From DATLGB01 sp037724045 (GTDB lineage: Bacteria > Actinomycetota > Thermoleophilia > Solirubrobacterales > Solirubrobacteraceae), in assembly GCA_037724045.1 (NCBI GenBank), contig JBBJOW010000004.1, positions 34,109 to 98,108 on the forward strand: 64,000 nt of DNA, read 5' to 3'. A model generated the notes under the pieces. That model had not been told where the DNA came from. It made no database searches and saw only the letters and a list, made by a program, of their open reading frames with translations. Of the stretch, positions 1-8,966 are shown piece by piece (position 1 is the first letter of the stretch; the number at the start of each line of letters is the position of its first letter). The translations under genes were made by a program, and so were the position numbers.

Positions 1-2
1 CC

Positions 3-308
3 GTCAAGCAGTTCGATGGCCAAAAGTTCGCCGTCCTCGTCAGAGCAGGCCACACGGTGACCGTCAAGGTGTCTCGTACCAGTTCGGGGTCGCTGACTCA
101 CGGTCGCAACCGAGCCGGTTCGCGGAAGATCACTTTCAGAGCGTGCGGCGCGGCGAAGGCCGCCAGCGAAGCCGGTGGCGAGCCCGTCACTTTTTGGTCA
201 GGTTTCGTCCGGCTATCAAACCCTGCGTGCGTGCGATTGAAGGTGTGGACCGACCGTGCGGCAGACCCGCGTCCCGCGAGCATTCGCATGGGGCGTGACT
301 GCGGCTGA
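3..308 (+). CDS. 3' end of a hypothetical protein (start outside window)
   Basis: The frame is open from the first bases of the window to the TGA at 306-308, so only the C-terminal ~101 residues are visible. The fragment carries spaced cysteines (F-R-A-C-G, then P-A-C-V-R-L) and ends in M-G-R-D-C-G, a layout I associate with the C-terminal domain of small exported proteins in Solirubrobacterales. An internal GTG at 57 could be mistaken for the start, but coding continues upstream of it. The function is not recognised. The next gene is convergent, on the opposite strand. Confidence 0.5.
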   Translation, partial: VKQFDGQKFAVLVRAGHTVTVKVSRTSSGSLTHGRNRAGSRKITFRACGAAKAASEAGGEPVTFWSGFVRLSNPACVRLKVWTDRAADPRPASIRMGRDCG

Positions 309-395
309 ATGGTGAGGCTCCTACAGCGCATCTACGGATACGGGTCACCTCAGGTTGGGCGGTGCCAGGCAGCCCGAGCTGCCTTAGGGCGCCGT

Positions 396-1706
396 TCAGG
401 CTCGTTTGCACTTGGCCGGCCGAGGACGCAAGCGCCGAACGGGTGCGCCGTAATACGGCTTGATCACGACCGTTCCGCACGCCGCCGCGAGCGGCAGCTC
501 CGCAACCCAGACGCCGAACCGCTGCTCGCCGAAGCGGCGCGCCAGCTCCTCGCCCACCCGGAACACGGTCGCGGACGTGTACCCGCCCGCGTACCGCAGC
601 TGGACCGCGCTTACCGACCCGCCGACGGATCCCCAGATCACGTAGCCGTAATCGCCCCACTCGCGGCGGGCATCGCCGATGCCGCGCACGGCGTACTCGG
701 AGAGTGGCGGGACGTTCGCGCAGGTGGCCGTTTGGCGCTCGCCGGCGGCGTAAGCCGCGTGCAGGCACGAATCGGTCTCGGCGCTGATTCGCCCGCGGGT
801 GCCGCTGAAGTCGACGCGCTTACGACTGACCGGCAGGCGGGCGCAGATCACGCGCACAACCGGCCCGAGGTTCGCGTCATGCGGCACGTAGTAGCCGGGC
901 GGCTCCCCCTCCTCACAGCGGGCACGGGTCACTTGACGCGTGGCGGCCTCGACCGGAGGCTTGCAGAGTGATCGCGGTGATTTCGAGACTCGGCGGACCG
1001 TGAGAACCGTGCTGGTGAGGGGGTCGATCTCCGCCACGGCCTCCTGGTGCTTCGTGAACGTGTAGGTGCGGTGCCCGGTCTCGTCGGTGGTGGGCCGCGT
1101 CACCCCGCCGAGGACCCTCACCGCATTCTGGCACAGCGCCACCGGACCGATGCCGATCCGCACCCCGTTCGGTCCCACCAGCTTGATGTGCGAGACGTCC
1201 TGCGTGCGCGCGTCGATGCGGCCGAGGTGGTTGCCCTCGCCGACCCACACCGCGCCGTCGCCGGCGGCCACGTCGCTCGTGGAGTCGAACTTGGTCCTGA
1301 CGTACGCCGTGACGCGGTTGGTGTCTGGGTCGATGCGGGCGACGTAGCCGCGCGCGGTAGATACCCAGACGCCGCCCGCGCCCGTGGCGATGTTCGACGG
1401 CAGGAAGTCCGAATCGGGAGGTGAGTCAGGGTCGGCGAGGATGATCGGCTTGGGCAGCGTCAGTCGCACCGACGCCTGCTTGCGACCAGTGTCCGGGTCG
1501 CGCCGTAGGACGCGGCCGCCGCGAAAGTCCGCCAACCACACGCTGCCAAAGCCCCGCGTGCCGCGCTCGGCAGGCGCCACCGGCTTCGCGGCCCGCTCGG
1601 GGCGTGACGGAGGCGCAGGGTCCGAGGGCCGGTCCGGCGCGGCGCCGCCGCAGGCCGCGGTGGAGGCGGCCAGTACGAATGTCGCGACGAGGCGATCCTT
1701 GCGCAC
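396..1706 (-). CDS. lipoprotein with N-terminal beta-propeller-like repeats
   Basis: The 436-residue product begins with a basic-hydrophobic signal ending in a lipobox-like S-T-A-A-C-G-G, so it is probably an exported lipoprotein. A proline-rich spacer follows. Residues ~50-200 contain repeats of the type G-S-V-W-L-A-D, G-G-V-W-V-S, G-A-V-W-V-G followed by D-P-D-T or D-A-R-T, as in Vgb/NHL-like propellers. The C-terminal half has no repeats I recognise and contains several cysteines. Fewer blades are visible than a full propeller needs, so the fold may be completed by the divergent part or may have decayed. It is transcribed toward the partial gene at the window start. Confidence 0.6.
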   Translation of the reverse strand: MRKDRLVATFVLAASTAACGGAAPDRPSDPAPPSRPERAAKPVAPAERGTRGFGSVWLADFRGGRVLRRDPDTGRKQASVRLTLPKPIILADPDSPPDSDFLPSNIATGAGGVWVSTARGYVARIDPDTNRVTAYVRTKFDSTSDVAAGDGAVWVGEGNHLGRIDARTQDVSHIKLVGPNGVRIGIGPVALCQNAVRVLGGVTRPTTDETGHRTYTFTKHQEAVAEIDPLTSTVLTVRRVSKSPRSLCKPPVEAATRQVTRARCEEGEPPGYYVPHDANLGPVVRVICARLPVSRKRVDFSGTRGRISAETDSCLHAAYAAGERQTATCANVPPLSEYAVRGIGDARREWGDYGYVIWGSVGGSVSAVQLRYAGGYTSATVFRVGEELARRFGEQRFGVWVAELPLAAACGTVVIKPYYGAPVRRLRPRPAKCKRA

Positions 1707-1807
1707 ACCTTCTCTACGAACGAACCGGCTCTGGAAGTCCCGCGCTGATCAGGGTTCACGAAACGGCGGACCGGGACTTTTTCGGCGCCGGCATCCGTAG
1801 AGAGAAT

Positions 1808-2374
1808 GTGAGGACCCTTCTGAAGTCGCTGCTCGTCGCGGGCGCCGTGACTGCGCTGGTCGTTCTGTGGCCCCCCGCCGCTACGACGAGCGAGCGCCAG
1901 ACCCCAAGTCCAAGGCCGCCTGAGCCTGAGATCTATCGCGATGCGGAGCACCGCCTGAGCTATGCGATCCCGGCGGGCTGGCAGCGCGCGACCGCATCGC
2001 TCACGCCCAGCTTGGTCGACCCAGTCGAGGTGCTTTCGGTGGGCACGGGGGACCTGCGGCCCGGCGGGCAGGACTGCGGACATACGCCGGAGAACGCCGC
2101 TCGGGCGATGAGCGCGGGCGATGCGCTCGTGTCGGTGCAGGAGACGTCGCCGAAGCACTTCTCTGCTCGCAATCAGCCGTTCGACCTGGGTGTCGCCCAG
2201 GTCCACCATCAGCTCGCAGGCTGCGCCGACCGCAGCGATCTGGATGTGCGCTGGACCGGGTTCAGCGAAGCCGGTCGCGGGTTCTACGTGCTCGTCGCGT
2301 TCGGGCCCGGCGTGTCAGCCGAGCGACGCGCAGAAGCGGTGGGCATCCTCGACTCTCTTCAAGTTGCCCGCTAG
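1808..2374 (+). CDS. exported hypothetical protein upstream of ECF sigma factor
   Basis: The start is the GTG at 1808, directly before a basic-hydrophobic signal/anchor (R-T-L-L-K-S-L-L-V-A-G-A-V). Frame-open sequence further upstream is antisense to the preceding lipoprotein and was not used. The 188-residue product has a short Pro/Glu linker, then a compact domain beginning Y-R-D-A-E-H-R-L-S-Y-A-I-P-A-G-W and ending F-Y-V-L-V-A-F-G, then S-A-E-R-R-A-E-A-V. The family resembles short exported proteins that monitor surface state, but no function is known to me. A probable shortened relative precedes the second sigma/TolB locus at 20785. Confidence 0.6.
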   Translation: MRTLLKSLLVAGAVTALVVLWPPAATTSERQTPSPRPPEPEIYRDAEHRLSYAIPAGWQRATASLTPSLVDPVEVLSVGTGDLRPGGQDCGHTPENAARAMSAGDALVSVQETSPKHFSARNQPFDLGVAQVHHQLAGCADRSDLDVRWTGFSEAGRGFYVLVAFGPGVSAERRAEAVGILDSLQVAR

Positions 2375-2412
2375 CTCCCATCCCTTCGACAGGCTGCGGT
2401 AGCGCGGATAGG

Positions 2413-2985
2413 GTGCAAGACGAGGTGGACGCCACCGCTCTCGAGGCTGGCCGTGCGCGCGCCGCGACCAGGCGCGATGAGTCCGATGCCGCGCTTGTGC
2501 GAGCCGCTCAGCGCGGGTCGGCGGCGGCGGTCGAGCGGCTGTTCGAGCGCCACTGGCGTGATGCGCACCGGGCGGCGTACTGGATCGTCCACGATGCGGC
2601 GGCGGCGGAGGACATCGCGCAGGAGGCGTTCCTTGCGGCGATGAACGCGCTCGACCGCTTTGACCGGCGTCGGCCGTTCGCGCCGTGGCTGCACCGGGTG
2701 GTGGTCAACCGTGCCATCGACCACACGCGGACGCGGACGGCGCGCCGCGAGGTCGGCGCCGCACTCGCATTCGAGCACGAAGCGCCGGCCTTCGACCCGC
2801 CGGACCCTGAGCTACTTAGCGCGCTTGCGGAGCTCCCGCCCGACCAGCGCGCGGTCGTGGTCATGCGACACATGCTGGGCTGCTCGCCGGCGCAGATCGC
2901 GGTGGCGCTCGACCTTCCGCGCGGGACGGTCAACTCGCGGCTGCGTCGAGGACTTGATCGGCTGGGTGAGCTGCTTGCGGCCTGA
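2413..2985 (+). CDS. ECF-type RNA polymerase sigma factor
   Basis: The 190-residue protein has sigma region 2 (H-R-A-A-Y-W-I-V-H-D, then A-E-D-I-A-Q-E-A-F-L) and region 4 (L-P-P-D-Q-R-A-V-V-V-M-R-H, then I-A-V-A-L-D-L-P-R-G-T-V-N-S-R-L-R-R). Length is normal for an extracytoplasmic-function sigma factor. The GTG start at 2413 is matched by the same V-x-D-E-V-D opening in the copy at 20972. The downstream propeller gene overlaps its 3' end. A partner membrane protein encoded immediately downstream fits an anti-sigma or sensor role, which is inferred rather than shown. Confidence 0.9.
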   Translation: MQDEVDATALEAGRARAATRRDESDAALVRAAQRGSAAAVERLFERHWRDAHRAAYWIVHDAAAAEDIAQEAFLAAMNALDRFDRRRPFAPWLHRVVVNRAIDHTRTRTARREVGAALAFEHEAPAFDPPDPELLSALAELPPDQRAVVVMRHMLGCSPAQIAVALDLPRGTVNSRLRRGLDRLGELLAA

Positions 2986-4963
2986 GGAACGTCTCCGGCA
3001 GGCCGAGGCTCCGGATGCCGCCGCCGCGCAGGAGCGCGCCCGCCGCGTCGTGCTCGCTTCCGCCGCCGCACTATCGCCCCGTCGGCGCCGCGTCGTGCCG
3101 ACGGCCATTGTCTTGGCCGTGGCGCTGGCCATCGGGATCGCGCCGACGGGCGACGCGATCGCCAGCTGGCTGCAGGACCTGGTGGCCGTTGATGAGTCCG
3201 CCGCTCCGCCCCCCGAGCCTCGGCTTGAGCGGCTGCCGGCGAACGGCCAGCTGCTCGCCACCGGCGCCAGCGGCGCGTGGGTGATCGCACGGGACGGGCA
3301 GCGGCAGCGACTCGGCGAGTACGAGCAGCTGGCGTGGTCCCCGCGCGGGCTGTTCGTCGCCGCAACCCGGGACGACGTGCTGCGCGGGCTCGAGACCGAC
3401 GGCACGGTCCGCTGGACGGTGAGTGCCCCTGATCGAGTCGCCGACGCGCGTTGGGCGCCGTCCGGCTATCGCGTCACCTATCGCTCAGGCGACGATCAGT
3501 GGGTGGTCGCCGGAGACGGGAGCGAGCCCAGGGCCCTCGTGCCGACCGTCGCCCCAGTCGCGGCGGCGTGGCGCCCGACCCCGGACAACGTGCTCGCCGT
3601 CGCGCGCGCCGACGGCGCCGTAGAGGTGTGGGCAGTCGACGAGGGCCGGCGTCGCGCGCGGATCGCGGCAGCGTCGGCCCCGCCGCCCGTAGCGCTGCTC
3701 TGGTTGAACGAGACCATGCTGGTGATCGTTCGGCCCGATGAAGTGCAGATCGCCGAGGTGTGGCGGCGCGGCATCCGGACCGCGCGGACACTCGCGATCG
3801 ATGGCGCGGTCACCGACGCGGCCATCTTCGATGGGCGCCTCGCTCTCGCCGACGGGGCACAGGTTATGTCGGTTTCGCTGCCCGATCTCGCCGAGCCTCG
3901 CGTCCGACTGACCGCTGCCGGCGAGGTCAGCGATCTCGTTTCCTCCCCGGACGCGTCCAGGCTGCTGGTTGCCTCCGACGCGGCGGACCAGTGGGTCTTC
4001 CTTCCTGGGTCTCCCACTGGTCCAGTTCGCTCTGTGACCGTGCGCGGATTCTCCCGCGTTAGCGATTGGCAGACCGAGCCCTTGGCCTCCTCAGCCCTCG
4101 CGGACGGACGGCGAATCGCACTCACCGCCTTCTCGGACGATGCCGGGGCGTGTCTGACCATCAGCGGCGTCGACGAGTTCGACCGTCAGTGCGGGCGTGT
4201 TCCATCGCAGCGCGTGCCGGCGGTGACCGATGCGATCGCCGCCGGCCCGATTGCGCAACGCACGCCTGCAGACTCGCTCGAGGTCTACGGCGAGACGTCG
4301 GCCGCCGTCGAGCGTGTCGTGCTCGCCTATCGCGTCGCCGGCACCCAAGGCGAGCAGGACGCGCTCCTGCTGCGCGTGCGCGATCCCAACGTCCTGCGGC
4401 GGGCCGGCATCGCGAAGCCATTCGGCTACTACTTCGCGGAGTTGCCCAGCCGGGCCCGGCGCGTCGTCGCGACCGCCTTCGACTCACCGGGCGCGGCGCT
4501 CGGCACTGACGACTACCGAGACTTCCACGACCTCGATCGGCAGGCCTTCATCACGAACCTCGACCCCGGACGACGGCGGACCGTCCGTCGCATCAGTCCA
4601 CGGCGCGGCGGACGCTTCACCCGCTTCCGCATTCGCTTTCGTACGCAGCATCCCACTGGGGTCAGCGGAGACACGCGTCGCTCGTACGGAGTGTCCGCCG
4701 AGAGCACCGCTCCCGCCGCAGGCTGCGTCAACGCGCGCGACAGCTTCTTCCCGAACGCCCGCGCGGGTGAGCGGGTGACCACCTACCTCGATCCCGCCGA
4801 CGGCAAGGGCGGTCCCGAGGGATGGTGCCCCGGCAGCTACCTAGGCACCATCACCTACTACCAGGCCTACGCATGCCCGGCACGCGGCACATGCGCCCCT
4901 CCCGCGGACGCCGCCGACAAGACCCGAGTCGTGGCCCGCTTCGCCTTCCAGGTCAGACCGTAG
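2966..4963 (+). CDS. membrane-anchored TolB/WD40-like propeller protein, sigma partner
   Basis: About 666 residues. A basic stretch is followed by one membrane span (P-T-A-I-V-L-A-V-A-L-A-I-G-I-A) and the motif A-P-T-G-D-A-I-A-S-W-L shared with the copy at 21519. The body shows repeated propeller-like strands such as L-A-W-S-P-R-G-L-F-V-A-A and W-A-P-S-G-Y-R-V-T-Y. GTG at 2966 is chosen, giving a 20-base overlap with the sigma gene. TTG at 2954, behind GAGG, is a real alternative because the copy starts at the equivalent region with ATG. Position and architecture suggest a sigma-coupled periplasmic sensor, without direct evidence for anti-sigma activity. Confidence 0.8.
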   Translation: MSCLRPEERLRQAEAPDAAAAQERARRVVLASAAALSPRRRRVVPTAIVLAVALAIGIAPTGDAIASWLQDLVAVDESAAPPPEPRLERLPANGQLLATGASGAWVIARDGQRQRLGEYEQLAWSPRGLFVAATRDDVLRGLETDGTVRWTVSAPDRVADARWAPSGYRVTYRSGDDQWVVAGDGSEPRALVPTVAPVAAAWRPTPDNVLAVARADGAVEVWAVDEGRRRARIAAASAPPPVALLWLNETMLVIVRPDEVQIAEVWRRGIRTARTLAIDGAVTDAAIFDGRLALADGAQVMSVSLPDLAEPRVRLTAAGEVSDLVSSPDASRLLVASDAADQWVFLPGSPTGPVRSVTVRGFSRVSDWQTEPLASSALADGRRIALTAFSDDAGACLTISGVDEFDRQCGRVPSQRVPAVTDAIAAGPIAQRTPADSLEVYGETSAAVERVVLAYRVAGTQGEQDALLLRVRDPNVLRRAGIAKPFGYYFAELPSRARRVVATAFDSPGAALGTDDYRDFHDLDRQAFITNLDPGRRRTVRRISPRRGGRFTRFRIRFRTQHPTGVSGDTRRSYGVSAESTAPAAGCVNARDSFFPNARAGERVTTYLDPADGKGGPEGWCPGSYLGTITYYQAYACPARGTCAPPADAADKTRVVARFAFQVRP

Positions 4964-5026
4964 GAATCCGGTAAGCGATGGGCAAGCTCGCGGTAGCTCA
5001 TCGCCATTGCCGCTGGAACCGTCGCC

Positions 5027-5224
5027 GTGCTGATCTTCGCGGCACTTCGGGTGGGGCTCGTCATGCTTCTGGATGCGGCGAATGCCGCTGGTCCAGGCGA
5101 CTGCATCAACGCCTGGTCACTGGGAGCGACAGAGCGGAGACCTACGCCTTCGGCCTTCGGGCTTGATACCGAAAGCTCTGCGGGCTGTCACACCACGTGG
5201 GTATCGGGCATACATGTGCTGTGA
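5027..5224 (+). CDS. small hypothetical membrane or exported peptide
   Basis: A 65-residue frame starting at GTG 5027. The frame is open from the stop at 4994 and encodes a hydrophobic stretch (A-V-L-I-F-A-A-L-R-V-G-L-V-M-L-L) and then a short hydrophilic tail with two cysteines. It ends at the presumed start of the sigma gene at 5221. It could be a truncated remnant of a longer membrane protein. No family recognised, and coding status is uncertain. Confidence 0.25.
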   Translation: MLIFAALRVGLVMLLDAANAAGPGDCINAWSLGATERRPTPSAFGLDTESSAGCHTTWVSGIHVL

Positions 5225-5787
5225 GGCGACTGGACGACCTTGAGGATGCGGGGCTACTCGCCCTTGCTCAGTCGGACGCCGCAGCGTTCGGTGTCTTCTA
5301 CCGCCGCCACGGTACGGCGCTGCTCGGCTTTCTCGTGCGTCGCGCCGGCGATGCGGAGGCCGGCGCCGACCTCATGGCGGAGACGTTCGCGGCCGCGCTC
5401 GTGCACGCAAAGCAGTTCGACCCGCAGCGGGGTGAGCCGGTCGCGTGGCTCTACGGAATCGCGCGCAACCAGCTGGCGATGTATCACCGCAGCGGCGCCG
5501 TTGAGCGGCGCGCGCGGCGGCGCTTGGGCATTCAGTCGGTTGCGCTGAACGACGACGAGCTTGAGCGCGTAGAGCGGCTCGCAAGTCTGGAGGTGAACGC
5601 CCGCGTCCTCGCCGGCGCGCTCGACGAGCTGCCCGCTCAGCAGCGGGCGGCGGTGATCGAGCGGGTGGTCCACGAGCACAGCTACGAGGAGATCGGCAGG
5701 GCAGAGGCCGTCAGCGAGGGCGTGGCGCGTCAGCGTGTCTCGCGCGGCCTAGCGGCGCTGCGCAAACGACTGGGAGGGACCTCGTGA
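5221..5787 (+). CDS. ECF-type RNA polymerase sigma factor
   Basis: 188 residues from GTG 5221; GTG 5197 in the same frame is an alternative that adds eight residues. Region 2 is visible as F-G-V-F-Y-R-R-H and A-D-L-M-A-E-T-F-A-A-A, region 2.4 as W-L-Y-G-I-A-R-N-Q-L, and region 4 as L-D-E-L-P-A-Q-Q-R-A-A-V followed by V-A-R-Q-R-V-S-R-G-L-A. The same R-Q-R-V-S-R-G-L signature is found in the sigma factors at 6861 and complement(18805), marking a subgroup distinct from the propeller-linked pair. The next gene overlaps by four bases (GTGA), so translation is probably coupled. Confidence 0.9.
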   Translation: MRRLDDLEDAGLLALAQSDAAAFGVFYRRHGTALLGFLVRRAGDAEAGADLMAETFAAALVHAKQFDPQRGEPVAWLYGIARNQLAMYHRSGAVERRARRRLGIQSVALNDDELERVERLASLEVNARVLAGALDELPAQQRAAVIERVVHEHSYEEIGRAEAVSEGVARQRVSRGLAALRKRLGGTS

Positions 5788-6599
5788 ACGGCTACTTGGA
5801 GCGCTTTGGCGCAGAACTCGACGCGGCGGCCGCGCGCCTCGTGGCCGGCGAGCGTCCCCGCAGGGCCCGCCCGCTGCTCGTCGCGGCGGTCGGCGTCGCC
5901 GTTGTCGTTGCGGCGGTGATCGCGGTGACGCTCGGCGGCACGGCGCGCGAGCGCGAGATCGCGCCCGCTGACCCGCCCGCCCGCGGTGGATACGCTCCTC
6001 CGCGCCCGCCGACGAGCTTGCGCGATGTCACGATCGCGTTCGCGGGCAATCCGATGTCGGCGATCCACATCCAAGGCGAACTCGCGCAGGTTGGATGGAA
6101 GACGAAGCGCGCCGGACGCAAGGACTTCGACGACAAGATCACCCGCGGCCTCCTGGTTCGCTACCGCGCCGGCCATCGGGATCAGGCCGCGCTGCTCGCG
6201 CGAACGCTAGGCGCCGGCAGCATCGCGAGGTCGGACGTAGATGAGCCGTTGGTCTTGGTGGCCGGTGAGGACCTCGTCTTCCCTGGCGCCGTGGACGCCT
6301 ACCGCTCCCGCTTCTCGTTGCTCGGGTACGACGGCCAAGGCATCAGCCGGAGCGGCTTCCGCCTGTACGTGCTCGGCGGAAGCCTCTGCATCACTGGCCG
6401 AAGCGCCGGCGGTTGCGCCCCCTACGCCGATGCGCTGGCAGGTGACCTCCGCCTCAGTCGCTCCGATGGCGACGGCACCGCCTCAAAGTGGGGCGCGGCG
6501 CCCGACGGCGTCAAGTCCGTACGAGTCCGCGGAGAGAGGGTGCCAGTCGTAGACAACGTGTGGACGACCGACCCTGCTGCCTCCGGCGGGCAACCCTGA
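5784..6599 (+). CDS. single-span membrane protein, putative anti-sigma/sensor partner
   Basis: 271 residues with a cytoplasmic N-terminus of ~35 residues, one membrane span (L-L-V-A-A-V-G-V-A-V-V-V-A-A-V-I-A-V) and a long extracytoplasmic part. Near the C-terminus are two cysteines (S-L-C-I-T-G, G-G-C-A-P-Y) and the motif P-D-G-V-K-S-V-R-V-R-G-E-R-V-P-V, then D-N-V-W. The same motif recurs in the partners at 7430 and, more distantly, 17175. The GTG start overlaps the sigma stop by four bases. The short cytoplasmic part could hold a sigma-binding helix, but no ZAS zinc motif is seen. Confidence 0.7.
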   Translation: MNGYLERFGAELDAAAARLVAGERPRRARPLLVAAVGVAVVVAAVIAVTLGGTAREREIAPADPPARGGYAPPRPPTSLRDVTIAFAGNPMSAIHIQGELAQVGWKTKRAGRKDFDDKITRGLLVRYRAGHRDQAALLARTLGAGSIARSDVDEPLVLVAGEDLVFPGAVDAYRSRFSLLGYDGQGISRSGFRLYVLGGSLCITGRSAGGCAPYADALAGDLRLSRSDGDGTASKWGAAPDGVKSVRVRGERVPVVDNVWTTDPAASGGQP

Positions 6600-6860
6600 G
6601 GCGCGGTGGAGGACCATGCTTACGATCGCGCCGGCCGGCCCACGGCGACGGTTCCGACTCAACCTCGCGCAAACTCCTAGAGATCGGCTGCAGCCGTTGC
6701 CGTCGCCGCCGTCATCACTGTGATCGAGGAGATCGTCGGTGAAGGTGATCTCGATCATTCAGCGCGCTGACTGAGTCGATCGCGGCCGGTCGAACTCTCA
6801 GACGCGTTAGGACCAGCGTCGCCTGCGGCTGTCACACGTCGGCGTCTCGAGCGAGTATCA

Positions 6861-7433
6861 GTGCAACGGATGTCCTGGCAAGACGCTTCAGATGACGAGT
6901 TGCTGCTCGCGGCGGCGCGCCGCGACGGCGACGCGTTCGAGGCGTTCTTTCGCCGGCACGCGCCGCACGTTCTCGCGTTCTTCGCCGCCCGTGTCGAGGA
7001 CCCGGAGGTCGCTGCTGACCTGATGGCGGAGACATTCGCTGGCGTCGTCGTCAGCCTGAGCCGGTACCAGCGACGCCCAGAGCCGCCTACCAGTTGGCTT
7101 TTCGGGATCGCGCGGTACAAGCTCGCCGACTACGCGCGGCGCCAGACGGTGCAGCGCAAGGCGATGCGCCGGCTCGGGATCGAGCGGCGCGAGCTCGACG
7201 ATCTGGATCTCGCCCAGGTCGAGCACCTCTCCGAGCTGGCCGCGACCGGGGTCGTCGTCCGCGACGAGCTCGCGGCGCTACCTGCCACTCAGCGTCTCGC
7301 GGTCGAGGCGCACGTCGTACACGAACGCTCCTACCAGGAGATCGCCACTGATGCCAACGTCAGCGAGGCCGTGGTCCGGCAGCGCGTCAGCCGTGGACTG
7401 CGGCGCATGAAGGAGGGGCTACGAAAGGCATGA
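6861..7433 (+). CDS. ECF-type RNA polymerase sigma factor
   Basis: 190 residues; start at GTG 6861, with ATG 6870 as an alternative. Region 2 motifs F-E-A-F-F-R-R-H and A-A-D-L-M-A-E-T-F-A-G, region 2.4 W-L-F-G-I-A-R-Y-K-L-A-D and region 4 V-V-R-Q-R-V-S-R-G-L-R-R are present. It belongs to the same subgroup as the sigma at 5221. About 260 bases of non-coding sequence precede it and presumably hold its promoter; no convincing hexamers were found there. The partner gene overlaps its stop by four bases. Confidence 0.9.
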   Translation: MQRMSWQDASDDELLLAAARRDGDAFEAFFRRHAPHVLAFFAARVEDPEVAADLMAETFAGVVVSLSRYQRRPEPPTSWLFGIARYKLADYARRQTVQRKAMRRLGIERRELDDLDLAQVEHLSELAATGVVVRDELAALPATQRLAVEAHVVHERSYQEIATDANVSEAVVRQRVSRGLRRMKEGLRKA

Positions 7434-8281
7434 CCAACGACCTATTCGATCACTACGCGCGGGAGTTCAACCGCGCGGTCGCCGAGCCGGCGCTCCGTCG
7501 TCAGGTGGCCTCGCGTGCGGCCCGTGTTGGGGTCGCCGTATTTGCGTGCGCCGGCGTAGTGGCGGCCGCGTTGGCTCTGTTCGGCCCGCGAGTGGAGCGC
7601 GAGGTTCCCGCGGACGATCTCCGCCCACCGAGCGCCATCTCCTCGTCGTTCTCGGTCCTTGATCAAAGGGGCGACGGGACAGGCACAATCTCGACCCCTC
7701 ATGGCGACTTCCGCGTGGGGTTGGACGACAACACCGGCGCGATCTGCTTCGAGGTTTTCAACACCACTGTCAGCCAGGGCGGCGGCTGCTTCTCCAAGGC
7801 GCGCGCACGCGCTGGGCACGGCAGCCTGGTCGTCCCTGACGATCCCCGCAGAGGATTAGACAAGGACACCTCGTTCCGCGCGTTCGGCGTCGTGCCCGAC
7901 GGCGTGTCCTACGTGGTCTACCACGGCGAGCGCGTGCCGGTACGCAACAACGTCTGGGGAGCCCCGTCTTCGCGAGGCCCGCGCGAGGTCACCATCCCAG
8001 GCATCGGAACCAGAGACATCTCCGTCCTAACCGCCCCGAAGGCATCGGCCCTCACTGGCTGCTTCCGCACGGCGGATGTCGACGCGGACACATCGGTCGA
8101 AATGGGGCCCGAGGGGCCTGGGTCGCCGGTCGAGATCTGCGAGCGCTACTGGCGTGAGGTCGGGTTCGGTTCTGACCCGGTGCCAGAGTCGCTCGTGGCC
8201 TGCCAAGGGAAGGGCGACGCACCGTGGGTCTTCCCGGGGCGGGAAGGCACCTGCGAGGCGCTAGGTCTCGATCCCCTGTGA
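7430..8281 (+). CDS. single-span membrane protein, putative anti-sigma/sensor partner
   Basis: 283 residues with one membrane span near residues 28-48 (A-R-V-G-V-A-V-F-A-C-A-G-V-V-A-A). The extracytoplasmic part has paired cysteines (A-I-C-F-E-V-F, then G-G-G-C-F-S-K), followed by G-V-V-P-D-G-V-S-Y-V-V-Y, G-E-R-V-P-V and R-N-N-V-W-G. This is the clearest copy of the P-D-G-V / N-N-V domain shared with the partner at 5784. A further cysteine-containing tail of ~100 residues follows. ATG at 7430 overlaps the sigma stop, which supports co-translation. Confidence 0.7.
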   Translation: MTNDLFDHYAREFNRAVAEPALRRQVASRAARVGVAVFACAGVVAAALALFGPRVEREVPADDLRPPSAISSSFSVLDQRGDGTGTISTPHGDFRVGLDDNTGAICFEVFNTTVSQGGGCFSKARARAGHGSLVVPDDPRRGLDKDTSFRAFGVVPDGVSYVVYHGERVPVRNNVWGAPSSRGPREVTIPGIGTRDISVLTAPKASALTGCFRTADVDADTSVEMGPEGPGSPVEICERYWREVGFGSDPVPESLVACQGKGDAPWVFPGREGTCEALGLDPL

Positions 8282-8569
8282 CCCGGTGGCTCCAGCCACT
8301 CCCACCCCGTCCCTGCTTCGTACCACTTGGGCGGGTCCCGGGAGGGAGAAGGGCCGCCAGTCCGCCAACGCGGCCGGGAAGTGACGGACTACCTCCGATG
8401 ACCGGACGCACCGCTCCTTCGAATCGTCGCCATCGCCCTCCCGCCCCGCCGCTGTTGTGCTCGTGCTGGCGAACGTACTGGTTTCGACGGTACGACCCTC
8501 GGCCTGAACTTCGATCAGGCAATCGACCTCCCGTCGCCGACCTCAAGCCAGGGTCGCGTCGAACCCGGC

Positions 8570-8938
8570 TTGGTCGGTCAGGGGCCAGTCAAGCCTCAGC
8601 AGTGGACAGTCATTCCGGGAGACCGTGGACTGTGCGTGGACTTCGGCGGCCACTTGCCTGTCGGCACGTCCTCGTGCACCGCAATCAACGCTTTCCGACG
8701 AGGCCGCTTCTCTATCTACGCCTATGCCGACTCTCTCAACCCGAACGGCGTTATTCAGGGCGTTGTACCGGAAGGGTTCAGTCAAGCGATTGCGTTAGAC
8801 GCCGAGGGGCAGCAACTCGCTAAAACAGCGGTTGAAGGAAGCGTCTATGAACTCGAGATGCGGCAAGTCGAGGCGGTGGCCGAGCTTCGACTGGTGCGTT
8901 CGGCAGGCGAGGACGTCACGGTCACAATGGGGCGCTAA
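8570..8938 (+). pseudogene. detached P-E-G / extracytoplasmic sensor-like fragment
   Basis: A 122-residue frame can start at TTG 8570, but coding-like sequence continues upstream to about 8402 without ATG or GTG and without a membrane span in this frame. A hydrophobic stretch (A-V-V-L-V-L-A-N-V-L-V) does lie in the neighbouring frame at about 8450-8490, suggesting a lost one-base register. The visible part has two cysteines (G-L-C-V-D-F-G-G, S-S-C-T-A) and G-V-V-P-E-G-F, matching the sensor domain of the preceding partner proteins. It is probably a broken member of that family; it could also be a short gene with an unusual start. Confidence 0.4.
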
Positions 8939-8966
8939 CAGCGCGCAGGTTCCCAGGTCCTTGCGC

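Noticed and set aside
2966..4963. Long opposite-strand and alternate-frame ORFs inside the propeller genes, the M28 peptidase and the adhesin
   Set aside because: High GC makes long shadow frames; these have no motifs and poor residue composition compared with the chosen frames.
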